DNA of 8,899 nucleotides from Prevotellaceae bacterium. GTDB lineage: Bacteria; Bacteroidota; Bacteroidia; Bacteroidales; UBA932. The translations under genes were made by a program, and so were the position numbers. Positions within the stretch are counted from its first letter, which is position 1, and the number at the start of each line of letters is the position of its first letter. Shown here piece by piece: positions 1 through 7,261 of the stretch. The stretch lies in contig JAITMY010000004.1 of assembly GCA_031290755.1 (NCBI GenBank), forward strand, positions 1 to 8,899, read 5' to 3'. The notes beneath the pieces were generated by a model. It was not told the origin of the DNA, did not search any database, and saw nothing but the letters and a program-made list of their open reading frames with translations.

Positions 1-1
1 A

Positions 2-55
2 TACGTTACCGTGGCTACTGAGGTTGTTTTGTTGAAGAAAATTAGGTTGAAATGA
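2..55 (+). CDS. Possible 3' end of an upstream gene (partial)
   Basis: The frame starting at base 2 reads YVTVATEVVLLKKIRLK and stops with TGA at 53-55. The pattern xVTVxxxEVVLLK resembles the last beta-strands of many Bacteroidota glycosidases; the next gene ends in the comparable ITVPAKDVRLLRIK. This is therefore plausibly the tail of another exported glycoside hydrolase of the same cluster. Only 17 codons are visible. A second frame (IRYRGY, stop at 19-21) is an equally short alternative, so the call is weak. Bases 56-177 after it are AT-rich near the next start and hold no recognisable gene or clear promoter. Confidence 0.25.
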   Translation, partial: YVTVATEVVLLKKIRLK

Positions 56-177
56 GGTTCGCTGCCAAGTCCAACCCATTGCAAAACTCCTCCTCCACAC
101 AAAAAACGGTAGAACCAAATTAAAAGAAAAGAGTTTAGGTATTATATTATAATAGTCATTTTAAAAATAGATTTTGT

Positions 178-2139
178 ATGAAAACATTTCAATTTGTGCT
201 GTTAAGCATGTTGTTTTTATCCTGCAAGGGAAATACCGATTTGGTGTCGGGAAAGTGGAAGCTGAGCTTCCGGCAGGAGCAGAAAACGGTAAGCATTGAA
301 CAAAATGCTCGGCTCGTTTTTGACAATCTGTATGTCGCTTATAAGCTGGACGGGCGGATTGTTACGAGCAAAGATTATTCGTCGGCGAGAGTGCGGCAGG
401 AAACTGTTGAGGACTTGTTTGGAAGAAGCGTCCTGTGGACGATATCTTACAAGGCAAACAAGCTGCCTGACCTGACGCAACGCTTTTACGTGCAGGCAGG
501 TAGCGACTATATACGAGCTGATTTTAGCCTGTCGGATACGAGCGAAATATCCTCCGGCTACATGGCGACGGTAAATGCTGACTTCGCGTCCGCCGCGCTG
601 GATAGCGGAAACTTGCGCGCGCTGTTTGTCCCTTTCGATAACGATAAGTGGGTTCGCTATCAGTCGCACCCCCTGAATTTTGATAGGCTCACCAGCTACG
701 AAGTGAGCGCTATCTTCAACAACGACAACCGGAAAGGCTTTGTTGTTGGTTCGGTAGAGCACGACAAGTGGAAGACGGCGGTTGAAGTAAGCGCCACGCA
801 GGTAAGGTGCTATGGCGGTGTGGCTGACGAGCTGACCCGCGACTCCAAACCGCATGGGGCGTTGAAAGGGAAGGAAATCAAATCGCCACAGGTGCTGCTT
901 GGCTTTTTTGCCGACTGGCGTACGGGCTTGGAGGAGTATGCCGATGCGAACGCGGCAATTCATCCGCCAAAGGCGTGGAGCAAGGCGGTACCCTTTGGCT
1001 GGAACAGCTGGGGAGCCTTGCAGTTTAAGCTGACTTACCGGAAAGCCTTGGAGGTGTCGGACTTCTTCAAAGCCCACTTGCAGCATAAGCACTTCATCAA
1101 CCCCGACGGCACGCTTTATATCGGGCTGGACTCGGGCTGGGACGTATTCTCCGAGGAGGAGCTGAGGTCTTTCGTTGACCACTGCAAGGCAAATGGCCAG
1201 CTGGCCGGCATATACTGGACGCCGTTCACCGATTGGGGCAAGAAGCCGGAGCGCAGGTTGCGCGATGCTCCCAGCTATACCTACAAGGACGTTTACCTGT
1301 ATGCCAATGGCAAACCTCAGGATTTGGACGGAGCATTTGCCATCGACCCCAGCCATCCGGCCATCGAAGCGCAGATGAAAAAGACCTCCGAGCTGTTTCG
1401 TCGCTGTGGCTTCGACTACGTGAAAATGGACTTTATGACGCACGGAGCGATGGAGGCCGACGGCTGGTATAATCCGGCCATCACTACGGGAATGCAGGCC
1501 TATAATTACGGCATGGCATTGCTGGACAAGTATTTTGGGGATATGTTTATTAACCTGTCCATCTCCCCCATATTCCCCGCTCACTACGCCCAGTCGCGCC
1601 GGATTGCCTGCGATGCGTGGAACCAAATAAAAGATACGGAGTATACGCTGAACGCCGTTTCGTATGGCTGGTGGCTCGACCGCGTGTACCAGTACAACGA
1701 TGCCGACCACGTGGTGCTGCGCGATGCTACCGAGGGCGAAAACCGTGCAAGGATTACCTCTGCGGCCATTACGGGGCTGTTCATTACGGGAGATGATTTC
1801 AGCGCCGATGCCCCCAAAGAGGGGAAGGAGCGGGCAATCTCCTACCTGACCAACGCCGATGTAAATGCGGTGGCGCAAGGCCATTCGTTCCGTCCGGTGG
1901 AGGGCAATGGCGAGAAATCCGAATACCAGTTTGTGCATACCGACGAGGCAGGCAAGCTGTACTATGCTGTATTTAACTATCAGGACACGGACATCGTTAT
2001 TCGTATCCCTGCCGATAGGATAGGGTTAGACAAGCCGAAGCAGTATACGGCAAAAGACTTATGGAGCGGGGCTGCTGTTGACTTGAGCGCGGACATCACG
2101 GTTCCTGCCAAGGACGTTAGGCTGCTACGGATTAAGTGA
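178..2139 (+). CDS. Exported alpha-galactosidase-like glycoside hydrolase, clan GH-D (GH36/GH27 type)
   Basis: Likely a retaining exo-alpha-galactosidase (or alpha-N-acetylgalactosaminidase) acting outside the cytoplasm on terminal alpha-linked Gal or GalNAc. The 653-residue protein starts with a short lipoprotein-type signal: MK, a hydrophobic stretch, then FLSC with Cys16 as the presumed lipidation site. The lipobox is imperfect, with Phe at -3. Residues of about 20-265 look like an N-terminal beta-sandwich. A TIM barrel follows, of about 270-560, with FGWNSWG (273-279), LDSGWD (317-322), the clan-D nucleophile motif YVKMDFM (Asp418) and CDAWNQ, where Asp479 is the likely acid/base. The 61-residue gap between the two Asp residues fits clan GH-D. 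A C-terminal beta-sandwich ends in ITVPAKDVRLLRIK. The architecture and motifs are seen; the family (GH36 versus GH27) and the sugar specificity are not resolved. The first part of the gene is more AT-rich than the genes downstream. A 70-base gap separates it from the GH110 gene, so co-transcription is likely but not proven. Confidence 0.8.
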   Translation: MKTFQFVLLSMLFLSCKGNTDLVSGKWKLSFRQEQKTVSIEQNARLVFDNLYVAYKLDGRIVTSKDYSSARVRQETVEDLFGRSVLWTISYKANKLPDLTQRFYVQAGSDYIRADFSLSDTSEISSGYMATVNADFASAALDSGNLRALFVPFDNDKWVRYQSHPLNFDRLTSYEVSAIFNNDNRKGFVVGSVEHDKWKTAVEVSATQVRCYGGVADELTRDSKPHGALKGKEIKSPQVLLGFFADWRTGLEEYADANAAIHPPKAWSKAVPFGWNSWGALQFKLTYRKALEVSDFFKAHLQHKHFINPDGTLYIGLDSGWDVFSEEELRSFVDHCKANGQLAGIYWTPFTDWGKKPERRLRDAPSYTYKDVYLYANGKPQDLDGAFAIDPSHPAIEAQMKKTSELFRRCGFDYVKMDFMTHGAMEADGWYNPAITTGMQAYNYGMALLDKYFGDMFINLSISPIFPAHYAQSRRIACDAWNQIKDTEYTLNAVSYGWWLDRVYQYNDADHVVLRDATEGENRARITSAAITGLFITGDDFSADAPKEGKERAISYLTNADVNAVAQGHSFRPVEGNGEKSEYQFVHTDEAGKLYYAVFNYQDTDIVIRIPADRIGLDKPKQYTAKDLWSGAAVDLSADITVPAKDVRLLRIK

Positions 2140-2209
2140 AAGGTAGTATGCGCTTAAAAGATAATGTATTAATTAACCAAACAATAAAACAAACAAAGAA
2201 AGAAATCAA
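2140..2209 (+). other. A-rich leader between the GH-D and GH110 genes
   Basis: This 70-base gap ends in a strongly A-rich stretch (repeated AAAC/AAAG) directly before the ATG at 2210, with no Shine-Dalgarno sequence. Such A-rich leaders are usual for translation starts in Bacteroidota. I see no TAnnTTTG promoter element and no convincing terminator hairpin in it, which favours readthrough from the upstream gene. Confidence 0.5.
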
Positions 2210-4039
2210 ATGAAAAGAGCAATCATCACGCTTGCGTCCTTCGGCCTCGCCCTCCTTTCGCAAGCGCAACCGGTTATAACCATAACCGATTTCGGCCTCG
2301 CCCCCAACTCCTTCGTTGACGCCACCGAGCCGGTGCAGCGGGCCATTGCCGCCTGCAAGGGTAAGGCTGGGGCGCGGCTGGTGTTTCCGCAGGGGCGGTA
2401 TGACTTTTGGCCGTCGAAGGCGGAGCGGCGGGAGTACTTCATCTCCAACACCTCGTCGGAGGAGGAGTGCCCGTCGAAGGTCAAAAGCGTTGGCCTGCTG
2501 CTGGAGGGCCTGAAGGGGCTTACGGTCGACGGGAACGGCTCGCGGTTCGTGTTCCACGGGAAAATGATTACCTGGGCGCTCGACCGCTGCGAGGACGTGA
2601 GGCTGGAAAACATCTCCGTCGACTTTGAGCGTCCGTCCATGTCGGAGCTGCAGCTTGTGGAGGTTAGCGGCGACCATGTTATCGCTGCCGTACACCCCGA
2701 CTCGAAGTATGCTGTGGTGGACGGTCAGCTGCGCTGGTACGGCGAGGGCTGGGGCGTTGAGCGGTACTTTGCCATCATGGAGGATACGGTTGAGGGGACT
2801 GCCGTTTACAGCTCGTGGGAGCCTCTGCTTAGGGGGAAAACCACCGAATTGGGGCTGAATAGGCTGCGCGTTGACGGCGATTTCGGCAACGCCGGCTATA
2901 AGGCAGGGCAGGTGCTGACCATACGCGACCCCTACCGCGACCACGTTGGCGCATTCATCAACCGCTCGAAGAACATTCAGCTCCACAACCTCAACATGCG
3001 CTACATGCACGGGCTGGGGATTGTTTCCCAGTTCTCGGAAAACCTTAGCTTCCGGCAGCTGAGCATCAGTCCGTGGCGGGGGCGAACGGTGGCGGCTTTT
3101 GCCGACGGCATGCACTTCTCCGGCTGCAAGGGCGCTATCGCTATCGACAGCTGCCGCTTCAAAGGCCTCCACGACGACCCGGTCAACGTGCACGGAACCT
3201 ACCTGCGCATTACGGCGGTCGACTCCCCAACTCGGCTCAGGCTGCGGTTTATGCACGGGCAGACGTACGGCTTCCCCGCCTTCCAGCGGCAGGATACGGT
3301 TGCCTTTATCCACGCGCGGTCGCTCCGAACGGTGGGCACGGCGCTGGTGAAGGGCGCTGAGCTGGTTTCCGAACGGGAGATGCTGGTTGAGCTGAGCCGC
3401 CCGCTGCCCGAGGGTATAGGCGTTGGCGACTGCATGGAAAACCTGACATGGACGCCCTCCCTTACGGTGCGCAACAGCCGCTTTGAGCAAACCAACACGC
3501 GGGGGCTGCTGGTAACAACGCCGCGCAAGGTGCTGGTAGAGAACAACACCTTCTACCGCACCGGCATGTACGCCATCCTGATAGCGGGCGATGCGGGCAG
3601 CTGGTTCGAGTCGGGCGCCGTGAGCGACGTGCTGATACGCAACAACCTGTTCGACGGGTGCGCCTACAACATTCGGTCGAACAGCTACGCCATCTCCGTT
3701 GAGCCGGAGAGCCACGAGGTTTTGCCCCAGCATTGGGTGCACCGCAACATCAGGGTTGAGGGCAACACGTTCAAAACGTACGAGGCGGCCATTCTCCGAG
3801 CGCGTAGCGTGGCAAGGCTGGTGTTCAGCGGCAACACCGTAGAAAAATCCCCCTGGAACGGCAGCAGCGTTGGCGGCGCCCCAGCCTTTCGGCTCGAGGG
3901 ATGCACGGGCGTAAGCCTCCGCAACAACTGCTATCCCCCCGAAGCGCCCATATATATGGAGTGCACGGGCATGGAGAGCAACGATATAAGCATAGATGAA
4001 ACAAGTCCTATTAGTAACAAATTCAATAATCGCAAGTAA
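2210..4039 (+). CDS. GH110 exo-alpha-1,3-galactosidase (blood group B / alpha-Gal type)
   Basis: GH110 enzymes are inverting exo-alpha-galactosidases that remove terminal alpha-1,3-linked galactose, including from the blood group B antigen. The 609-residue product has a signal peptide ending near LLSQAQ (residues 16-21), so it is periplasmic or outer-surface. The mature protein begins with a pectate-lyase-like element (ITDFGL) and FPQGRYDFW. It continues with VDGNGSRFVFHGKM, SVDFERPSMSEL, YMHGLGIVSQFSENL, DGMHFSGCKG and LHDDPVNVHGTYL, motifs I recognise as GH110. Asp322 and Asp323 in HDDP correspond to the paired acidic catalytic residues reported for the family. The C-terminal half carries right-handed parallel beta-helix coils, such as NNTFYRTGMYAILIAGDAGS and the later NNLFDG and EGNTFK turns. 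The length is normal for the family. Subfamily A (branched B antigen only) versus B (also linear alpha-1,3-Gal) cannot be assigned by eye, so no gene symbol is given. The stop codon lies 5 bases before the GH95 start, so the two are very likely translationally coupled. Confidence 0.9.
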   Translation: MKRAIITLASFGLALLSQAQPVITITDFGLAPNSFVDATEPVQRAIAACKGKAGARLVFPQGRYDFWPSKAERREYFISNTSSEEECPSKVKSVGLLLEGLKGLTVDGNGSRFVFHGKMITWALDRCEDVRLENISVDFERPSMSELQLVEVSGDHVIAAVHPDSKYAVVDGQLRWYGEGWGVERYFAIMEDTVEGTAVYSSWEPLLRGKTTELGLNRLRVDGDFGNAGYKAGQVLTIRDPYRDHVGAFINRSKNIQLHNLNMRYMHGLGIVSQFSENLSFRQLSISPWRGRTVAAFADGMHFSGCKGAIAIDSCRFKGLHDDPVNVHGTYLRITAVDSPTRLRLRFMHGQTYGFPAFQRQDTVAFIHARSLRTVGTALVKGAELVSEREMLVELSRPLPEGIGVGDCMENLTWTPSLTVRNSRFEQTNTRGLLVTTPRKVLVENNTFYRTGMYAILIAGDAGSWFESGAVSDVLIRNNLFDGCAYNIRSNSYAISVEPESHEVLPQHWVHRNIRVEGNTFKTYEAAILRARSVARLVFSGNTVEKSPWNGSSVGGAPAFRLEGCTGVSLRNNCYPPEAPIYMECTGMESNDISIDETSPISNKFNNRK

Positions 4040-4044
4040 GTAAA

Positions 4045-6480
4045 ATGAAAAACCTTCTTATCCCAGCTTTGTGCTTTGCCCTGTGCAGCACACAAGCTCT
4101 GGCGCAAGCCAATGCGCCCACCACCCGCCTCTGGTTTGATAGTCCGGCCAGGCAGTGGGAGGCAACCCTCCCGTTGGGCAACGGACGTCTGGGCATGATG
4201 CCCGATGGCGGCGTCGCGAAAGAGACGCTGACGCTGAACGACATTACCCTGTGGTCGGGGGGCAGCCACGACGCCGACAACCCCGAGGCCGCCCAGCATC
4301 TCCCCGAAATCAGGCAGCTGCTCTTCGAGGGGAAAAACGACAAGGCGCAGGAGCTGATGTACAACACCTTTGTGTGCAAGGGTGGCGGCTCTGGCGGCGG
4401 CAAGTTTGGCTGCTTTGAGATGCTGGGCAACCTGCACATCAGCTACCGCTACCCGTCGGCCAATGCGACCGTTGAGCAGTACCGGCGCCAGCTATCGTTG
4501 GACGACGCCATAGCAAGCACGTCGTTCGTGCTGGACGGAGTAACCTACACCCGCGAGTATATGGCGGCTTTCGGCCACGACGTATTGGTTGTCCGCCTCG
4601 CGGCTTCCAAGAAGGGAAGCCTCAGCTTTGGGGTGAGCATCGACCGTCCGCAAGCCTTTGAAACGAGGCCTGATGGCGACGGCTCGCTGGCGGGCTTGCT
4701 GATGCAGGGGCAATTGGACAACGGCGTTGACGGCAAGGGGATGCGCTATCAGGTTCGCGTAAAAGTGGTACCGGCAGGCGCAGGCGCAGTCGCCGTCAGG
4801 GATGGCCGGATAGAGCTCAGCGGCGGGCAGGAGGCCTTCATCTTCGTGTCGGCCACCACCGACTACCACGACCCTGACTTCGCCTCGCGCTGCCAAGCCT
4901 TGCTGCGGCAGGCGATGGCAACGCCATACGCCGATGTTAGGGCGGCGCACGTGAAGGCCTACCGGCAGTACTTCGACCGGATGCACCTGCGCCTGAAGCC
5001 TCACCCCGGCAGGGACAGCATGCCCACCGACCGCCGCCTGCTCGCCTTTGCCGCCGAGCCTACCGACAACGGGCTGGTGGAGCTGTACTTCCAGTATGGC
5101 CGCTACCTGCTCATCTCGAGCACCCGCGTTGGCCTGCTGCCGCCCAACCTGCAGGGCTTGTGGGCTAACTCCGTGCGCCCCCCCTGGAACAGCGACTACC
5201 ACCTCAACATCAACGCGCAGATGAACCACTGGCACGCGGAGGCGACCCAGCTTGCCGAGCTGCACGAGCCGCTGATTGCCCTCACCGAAGGGCTGGTTGA
5301 GCCCGGCAGGCGGACGGCCAAAACCTTCTACAACGCCGATGGCTGGGTGGCGCACATGATGACCAACGTGTGGAGGTTCAGCTCTCCGGGCGAGCACCCG
5401 TCGTGGGGGGCCACCAACACGGGAGGCGCCTGGCTCTGCGCCCACCTCTGGGAGCACTACGACTACAACCGAGACCTGCAATACCTCAGGCGGATATACC
5501 CCGTGCTCAGAGGCTCGGCGGAGTTCTTCCTGAGCATGCTCGTGCCCGAGCCTCAGCACGGCTGGTTAGTAACAGCCCCGACGACCTCGCCCGAAAACTC
5601 GTTCTACCTGCCCGGCACGCGGCAGTCGGCCAGCATCTGCGCTGGCTCTACGATGGACAACCAGCTGGTACGGGAGCTGTTCGGCAACGTGGTGGCGGCA
5701 GGCGCAATGCTTGGCGTGGATGCTGAGCTGTGCCGTAGGCTGAAGGAGGCCATGACCCGCCTGCCACCCAACCGCATTGGCGCTGACGGGCGCCTGATGG
5801 AGTGGCTCGAGGAGTACGAGGAAACGGACGTGCACCACCGGCACGTGTCGCACCTGTACGGCCTATACCCCGGCTCGCAAATCACGCTCAGCGGCACTCC
5901 CGACTTGGCCTCCGCCGCCCGAAAGACCCTCGAGGCGCGCGGCGACGGCGGCACCGGATGGTCGCGGGCATGGAAGATAAACTTCTGGGCGAGGCTGGGC
6001 GACGGCAACCACGCCTACACGCTGCTCCGCAACCTGCTCAAGCCTACGTCGAACAGCGGCATGGACTACTCCGACGGCGGGGGCACCTACCCCAACCTGT
6101 TCTGCGCCCATCCGCCGTTCCAGATTGACGGCAACTTCGGTGGCTGCGCTGGCATTGCGGAGATGTTTGCCCAGAGCCATGCTGGGGTTATCGTGCTGCT
6201 GCCCGCGCTGCCCGACGTGATGCCCGATGGCTCGTTCGACGGGATGCGGGTGCGTGGTGGCGGCGAGGTGGCGGCAACCTGGGCAGGCGGCAGGCTGACA
6301 TCGGCTACGCTGAAAGCTACTGCCGATGGCACGTTCAGGCTGCGCGTGCCCGATGGCGGCCAATGCAGCTTTTCCAGGGGGAAGCAGGCCATACATCCGG
6401 CGGTGGAAGATGGCGTGGCTGCGATTGCGCTTAGGGCAGGGGAGGTGGCGACGCTGAAGGTAGCCTACCCTCGCCCGTAG
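4045..6480 (+). CDS. GH95 alpha-L-fucosidase (probable alpha-1,2-fucosidase)
   Basis: An inverting exo-alpha-L-fucosidase that, by family precedent, releases alpha-1,2-linked fucose from H-type or milk-oligosaccharide ends. The 811-residue protein has a signal peptide (hydrophobic 4-15, cleavage near ALAQA at 18-22), so it acts outside the cytoplasm. The N-terminal beta-sandwich opens with RLWFDSPARQWEATLPLGNG, the family hallmark, followed by ETLTLNDITLWSGG. The (alpha/alpha)6 catalytic domain contains PPNLQGLWA and then DYHLNINAQMNHWHAE. Asn388 and Asn390 match the pair that supports the catalytic water in Bifidobacterium AfcA. Glu517 (TSPENSF) fits the general acid, and Asp695 (FQIDGNFGG) fits the other conserved acidic residue. 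His386 sits where fucose-specific members are reported to have His and L-galactose-specific members Thr, which favours fucosidase activity. The length is typical and all key residues are present. It ends in a C-terminal beta-sandwich. No terminator is visible after it. Confidence 0.92.
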   Translation: MKNLLIPALCFALCSTQALAQANAPTTRLWFDSPARQWEATLPLGNGRLGMMPDGGVAKETLTLNDITLWSGGSHDADNPEAAQHLPEIRQLLFEGKNDKAQELMYNTFVCKGGGSGGGKFGCFEMLGNLHISYRYPSANATVEQYRRQLSLDDAIASTSFVLDGVTYTREYMAAFGHDVLVVRLAASKKGSLSFGVSIDRPQAFETRPDGDGSLAGLLMQGQLDNGVDGKGMRYQVRVKVVPAGAGAVAVRDGRIELSGGQEAFIFVSATTDYHDPDFASRCQALLRQAMATPYADVRAAHVKAYRQYFDRMHLRLKPHPGRDSMPTDRRLLAFAAEPTDNGLVELYFQYGRYLLISSTRVGLLPPNLQGLWANSVRPPWNSDYHLNINAQMNHWHAEATQLAELHEPLIALTEGLVEPGRRTAKTFYNADGWVAHMMTNVWRFSSPGEHPSWGATNTGGAWLCAHLWEHYDYNRDLQYLRRIYPVLRGSAEFFLSMLVPEPQHGWLVTAPTTSPENSFYLPGTRQSASICAGSTMDNQLVRELFGNVVAAGAMLGVDAELCRRLKEAMTRLPPNRIGADGRLMEWLEEYEETDVHHRHVSHLYGLYPGSQITLSGTPDLASAARKTLEARGDGGTGWSRAWKINFWARLGDGNHAYTLLRNLLKPTSNSGMDYSDGGGTYPNLFCAHPPFQIDGNFGGCAGIAEMFAQSHAGVIVLLPALPDVMPDGSFDGMRVRGGGEVAATWAGGRLTSATLKATADGTFRLRVPDGGQCSFSRGKQAIHPAVEDGVAAIALRAGEVATLKVAYPRP

Positions 6481-6485
6481 AAAAA

Positions 6486-6517
6486 TTTGCACCCCATCGT
6501 TTTTTTACCTACCTTTG
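6486..6517 (+). promoter_or_regulatory. Bacteroidota-type promoter for the HU/DUF4469 gene
   Basis: A -33 element TTTG (6486-6489) and a -7 element TACCTTTG (6510-6517) are separated by 20 bases. This matches the Bacteroidota primary sigma factor consensus TTTG-N19-21-TAnnTTTG exactly. Transcription would start near 6523-6525, giving a leader of about 30 bases to the ATG at 6553. The -33 element lies only 5 bases beyond the GH95 stop codon. The promoter also argues against the in-frame TTG at 6487 as the start of the next gene, because that codon is inside the -33 box. Confidence 0.75.
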
Positions 6518-6552
6518 CGCCCAAGTTACCAAACCCAAAGCACCATCAAATC

Positions 6553-7260
6553 ATGGTAGAATACGTATTTCAGGGCAACTCCTTTATGGACGACCCAAGC
6601 GCCAGGATAGCGCACCCCGTCAACGTACGGGTGCACACCAACTACGATATGGCAGCGGAGCTGTTCGGCGGCAACATTGGCATCAGCAAGCCCGAAGCCA
6701 GAGCTGCTGTGGAGGCCTTCGAGGACACCATCCTCAAGTGGGCAGGTAGGGGCGAGGCCTACAACAGCCGCCTCTTCCACATCCACTTCTCCATCCCCGG
6801 CGTGTACCGCGGGATGGAAACGCCCGACCATGTCGCCGTGCGCATCACGCCCAGCAAGCAGCTGACGGCGGCCATGAGCGGGCAGCAGCTCAAGAAGGTC
6901 GAGGCTCCGGTCGCCCTCCACATCGAGGAGGTGAGAGACGCCAAGAGCCAGTCCGTTGGCCAGCACCTGACCCCGGGCGGCAACCTCACCATCACGGGGC
7001 GCAACCTCAAGATTGTTGGCGCAGCCGAAGGCATTGGCCTGCTCCTCATCCCCGCCGATGCCGCCCACCCCAGCCTGTCTATCCCCAAGGAGGACCTTAT
7101 CCTCAACCAACCGTCGCGGCTGATAATTGTTGTCCCCACCGCCTGCGTCAGCGGCATGGCCTACCAGCTCAAGCTCAGCACGCACTATAGCGGCGACAAC
7201 ACCGTGCCGCTGAAGACAGCCCGTAGCATCACCTACGACAAGATCCTAACAGCCCTGTAG
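6553..7260 (+). CDS. HU-like DNA-binding protein with C-terminal DUF4469 (Ig-like) domain
   Basis: A 235-residue cytoplasmic protein with no signal peptide. Residues of about 1-120 resemble the IHF/HU-like DNA-binding domain found at the N-terminus of a Bacteroidota-type protein family. Visible segments include NPV-like HPVNVRV, a helical ISKPEARAAVEAFEDTILKWAGRGE and the strand FHIHFSIPGVYRGM. Residues of about 125-235 match the DUF4469 Ig-like domain, with the signature LTPGGNLTITGRNLKIVG starting at residue 139 and the strand GLLLIP. The role is unknown; DNA binding is inferred from the family and not shown by the sequence alone. The ATG at 6553 is chosen because it follows the promoter at 6486-6517. 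The longer frame beginning at TTG 6487 would place its first codon inside the -33 box. The gene is unrelated in type to the upstream glycosidases and appears independently transcribed, although readthrough from GH95 is possible. It is followed directly by the 23-bp hairpin array. Confidence 0.82.
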   Translation: MVEYVFQGNSFMDDPSARIAHPVNVRVHTNYDMAAELFGGNIGISKPEARAAVEAFEDTILKWAGRGEAYNSRLFHIHFSIPGVYRGMETPDHVAVRITPSKQLTAAMSGQQLKKVEAPVALHIEEVRDAKSQSVGQHLTPGGNLTITGRNLKIVGAAEGIGLLLIPADAAHPSLSIPKEDLILNQPSRLIIVVPTACVSGMAYQLKLSTHYSGDNTVPLKTARSITYDKILTAL

Positions 7261-7261
7261 A

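Noticed and set aside
148..176. Promoter for the GH-D gene (TATAAT at 148-153, or TAGATTTTG at 168-176)
   Set aside because: A perfect TATAAT is not the Bacteroidota signal and has no matching -35. The second has three bases instead of two between TA and TTTG, and would leave essentially no leader before the ATG at 178.
217..1938. 573-codon open frame on the minus strand opposite the GH-D gene
   Set aside because: It shows no recognisable domain or coding-like composition and lies fully opposite a gene with clear catalytic motifs. Long antisense frames are expected in this codon-biased, fairly GC-rich DNA.
2132..3742. 536-codon open frame on the minus strand opposite GH110
   Set aside because: Same reason: low-complexity His/Val/Ala/Arg-rich translation, no motif, and the plus strand clearly encodes GH110.
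6487..6552. Upstream TTG start giving a 257-residue HU/DUF4469 protein
   Set aside because: The TTG overlaps the -33 promoter box, and the added residues (rich in Pro and His) do not resemble the family N-terminus. The ATG at 6553 fits better.
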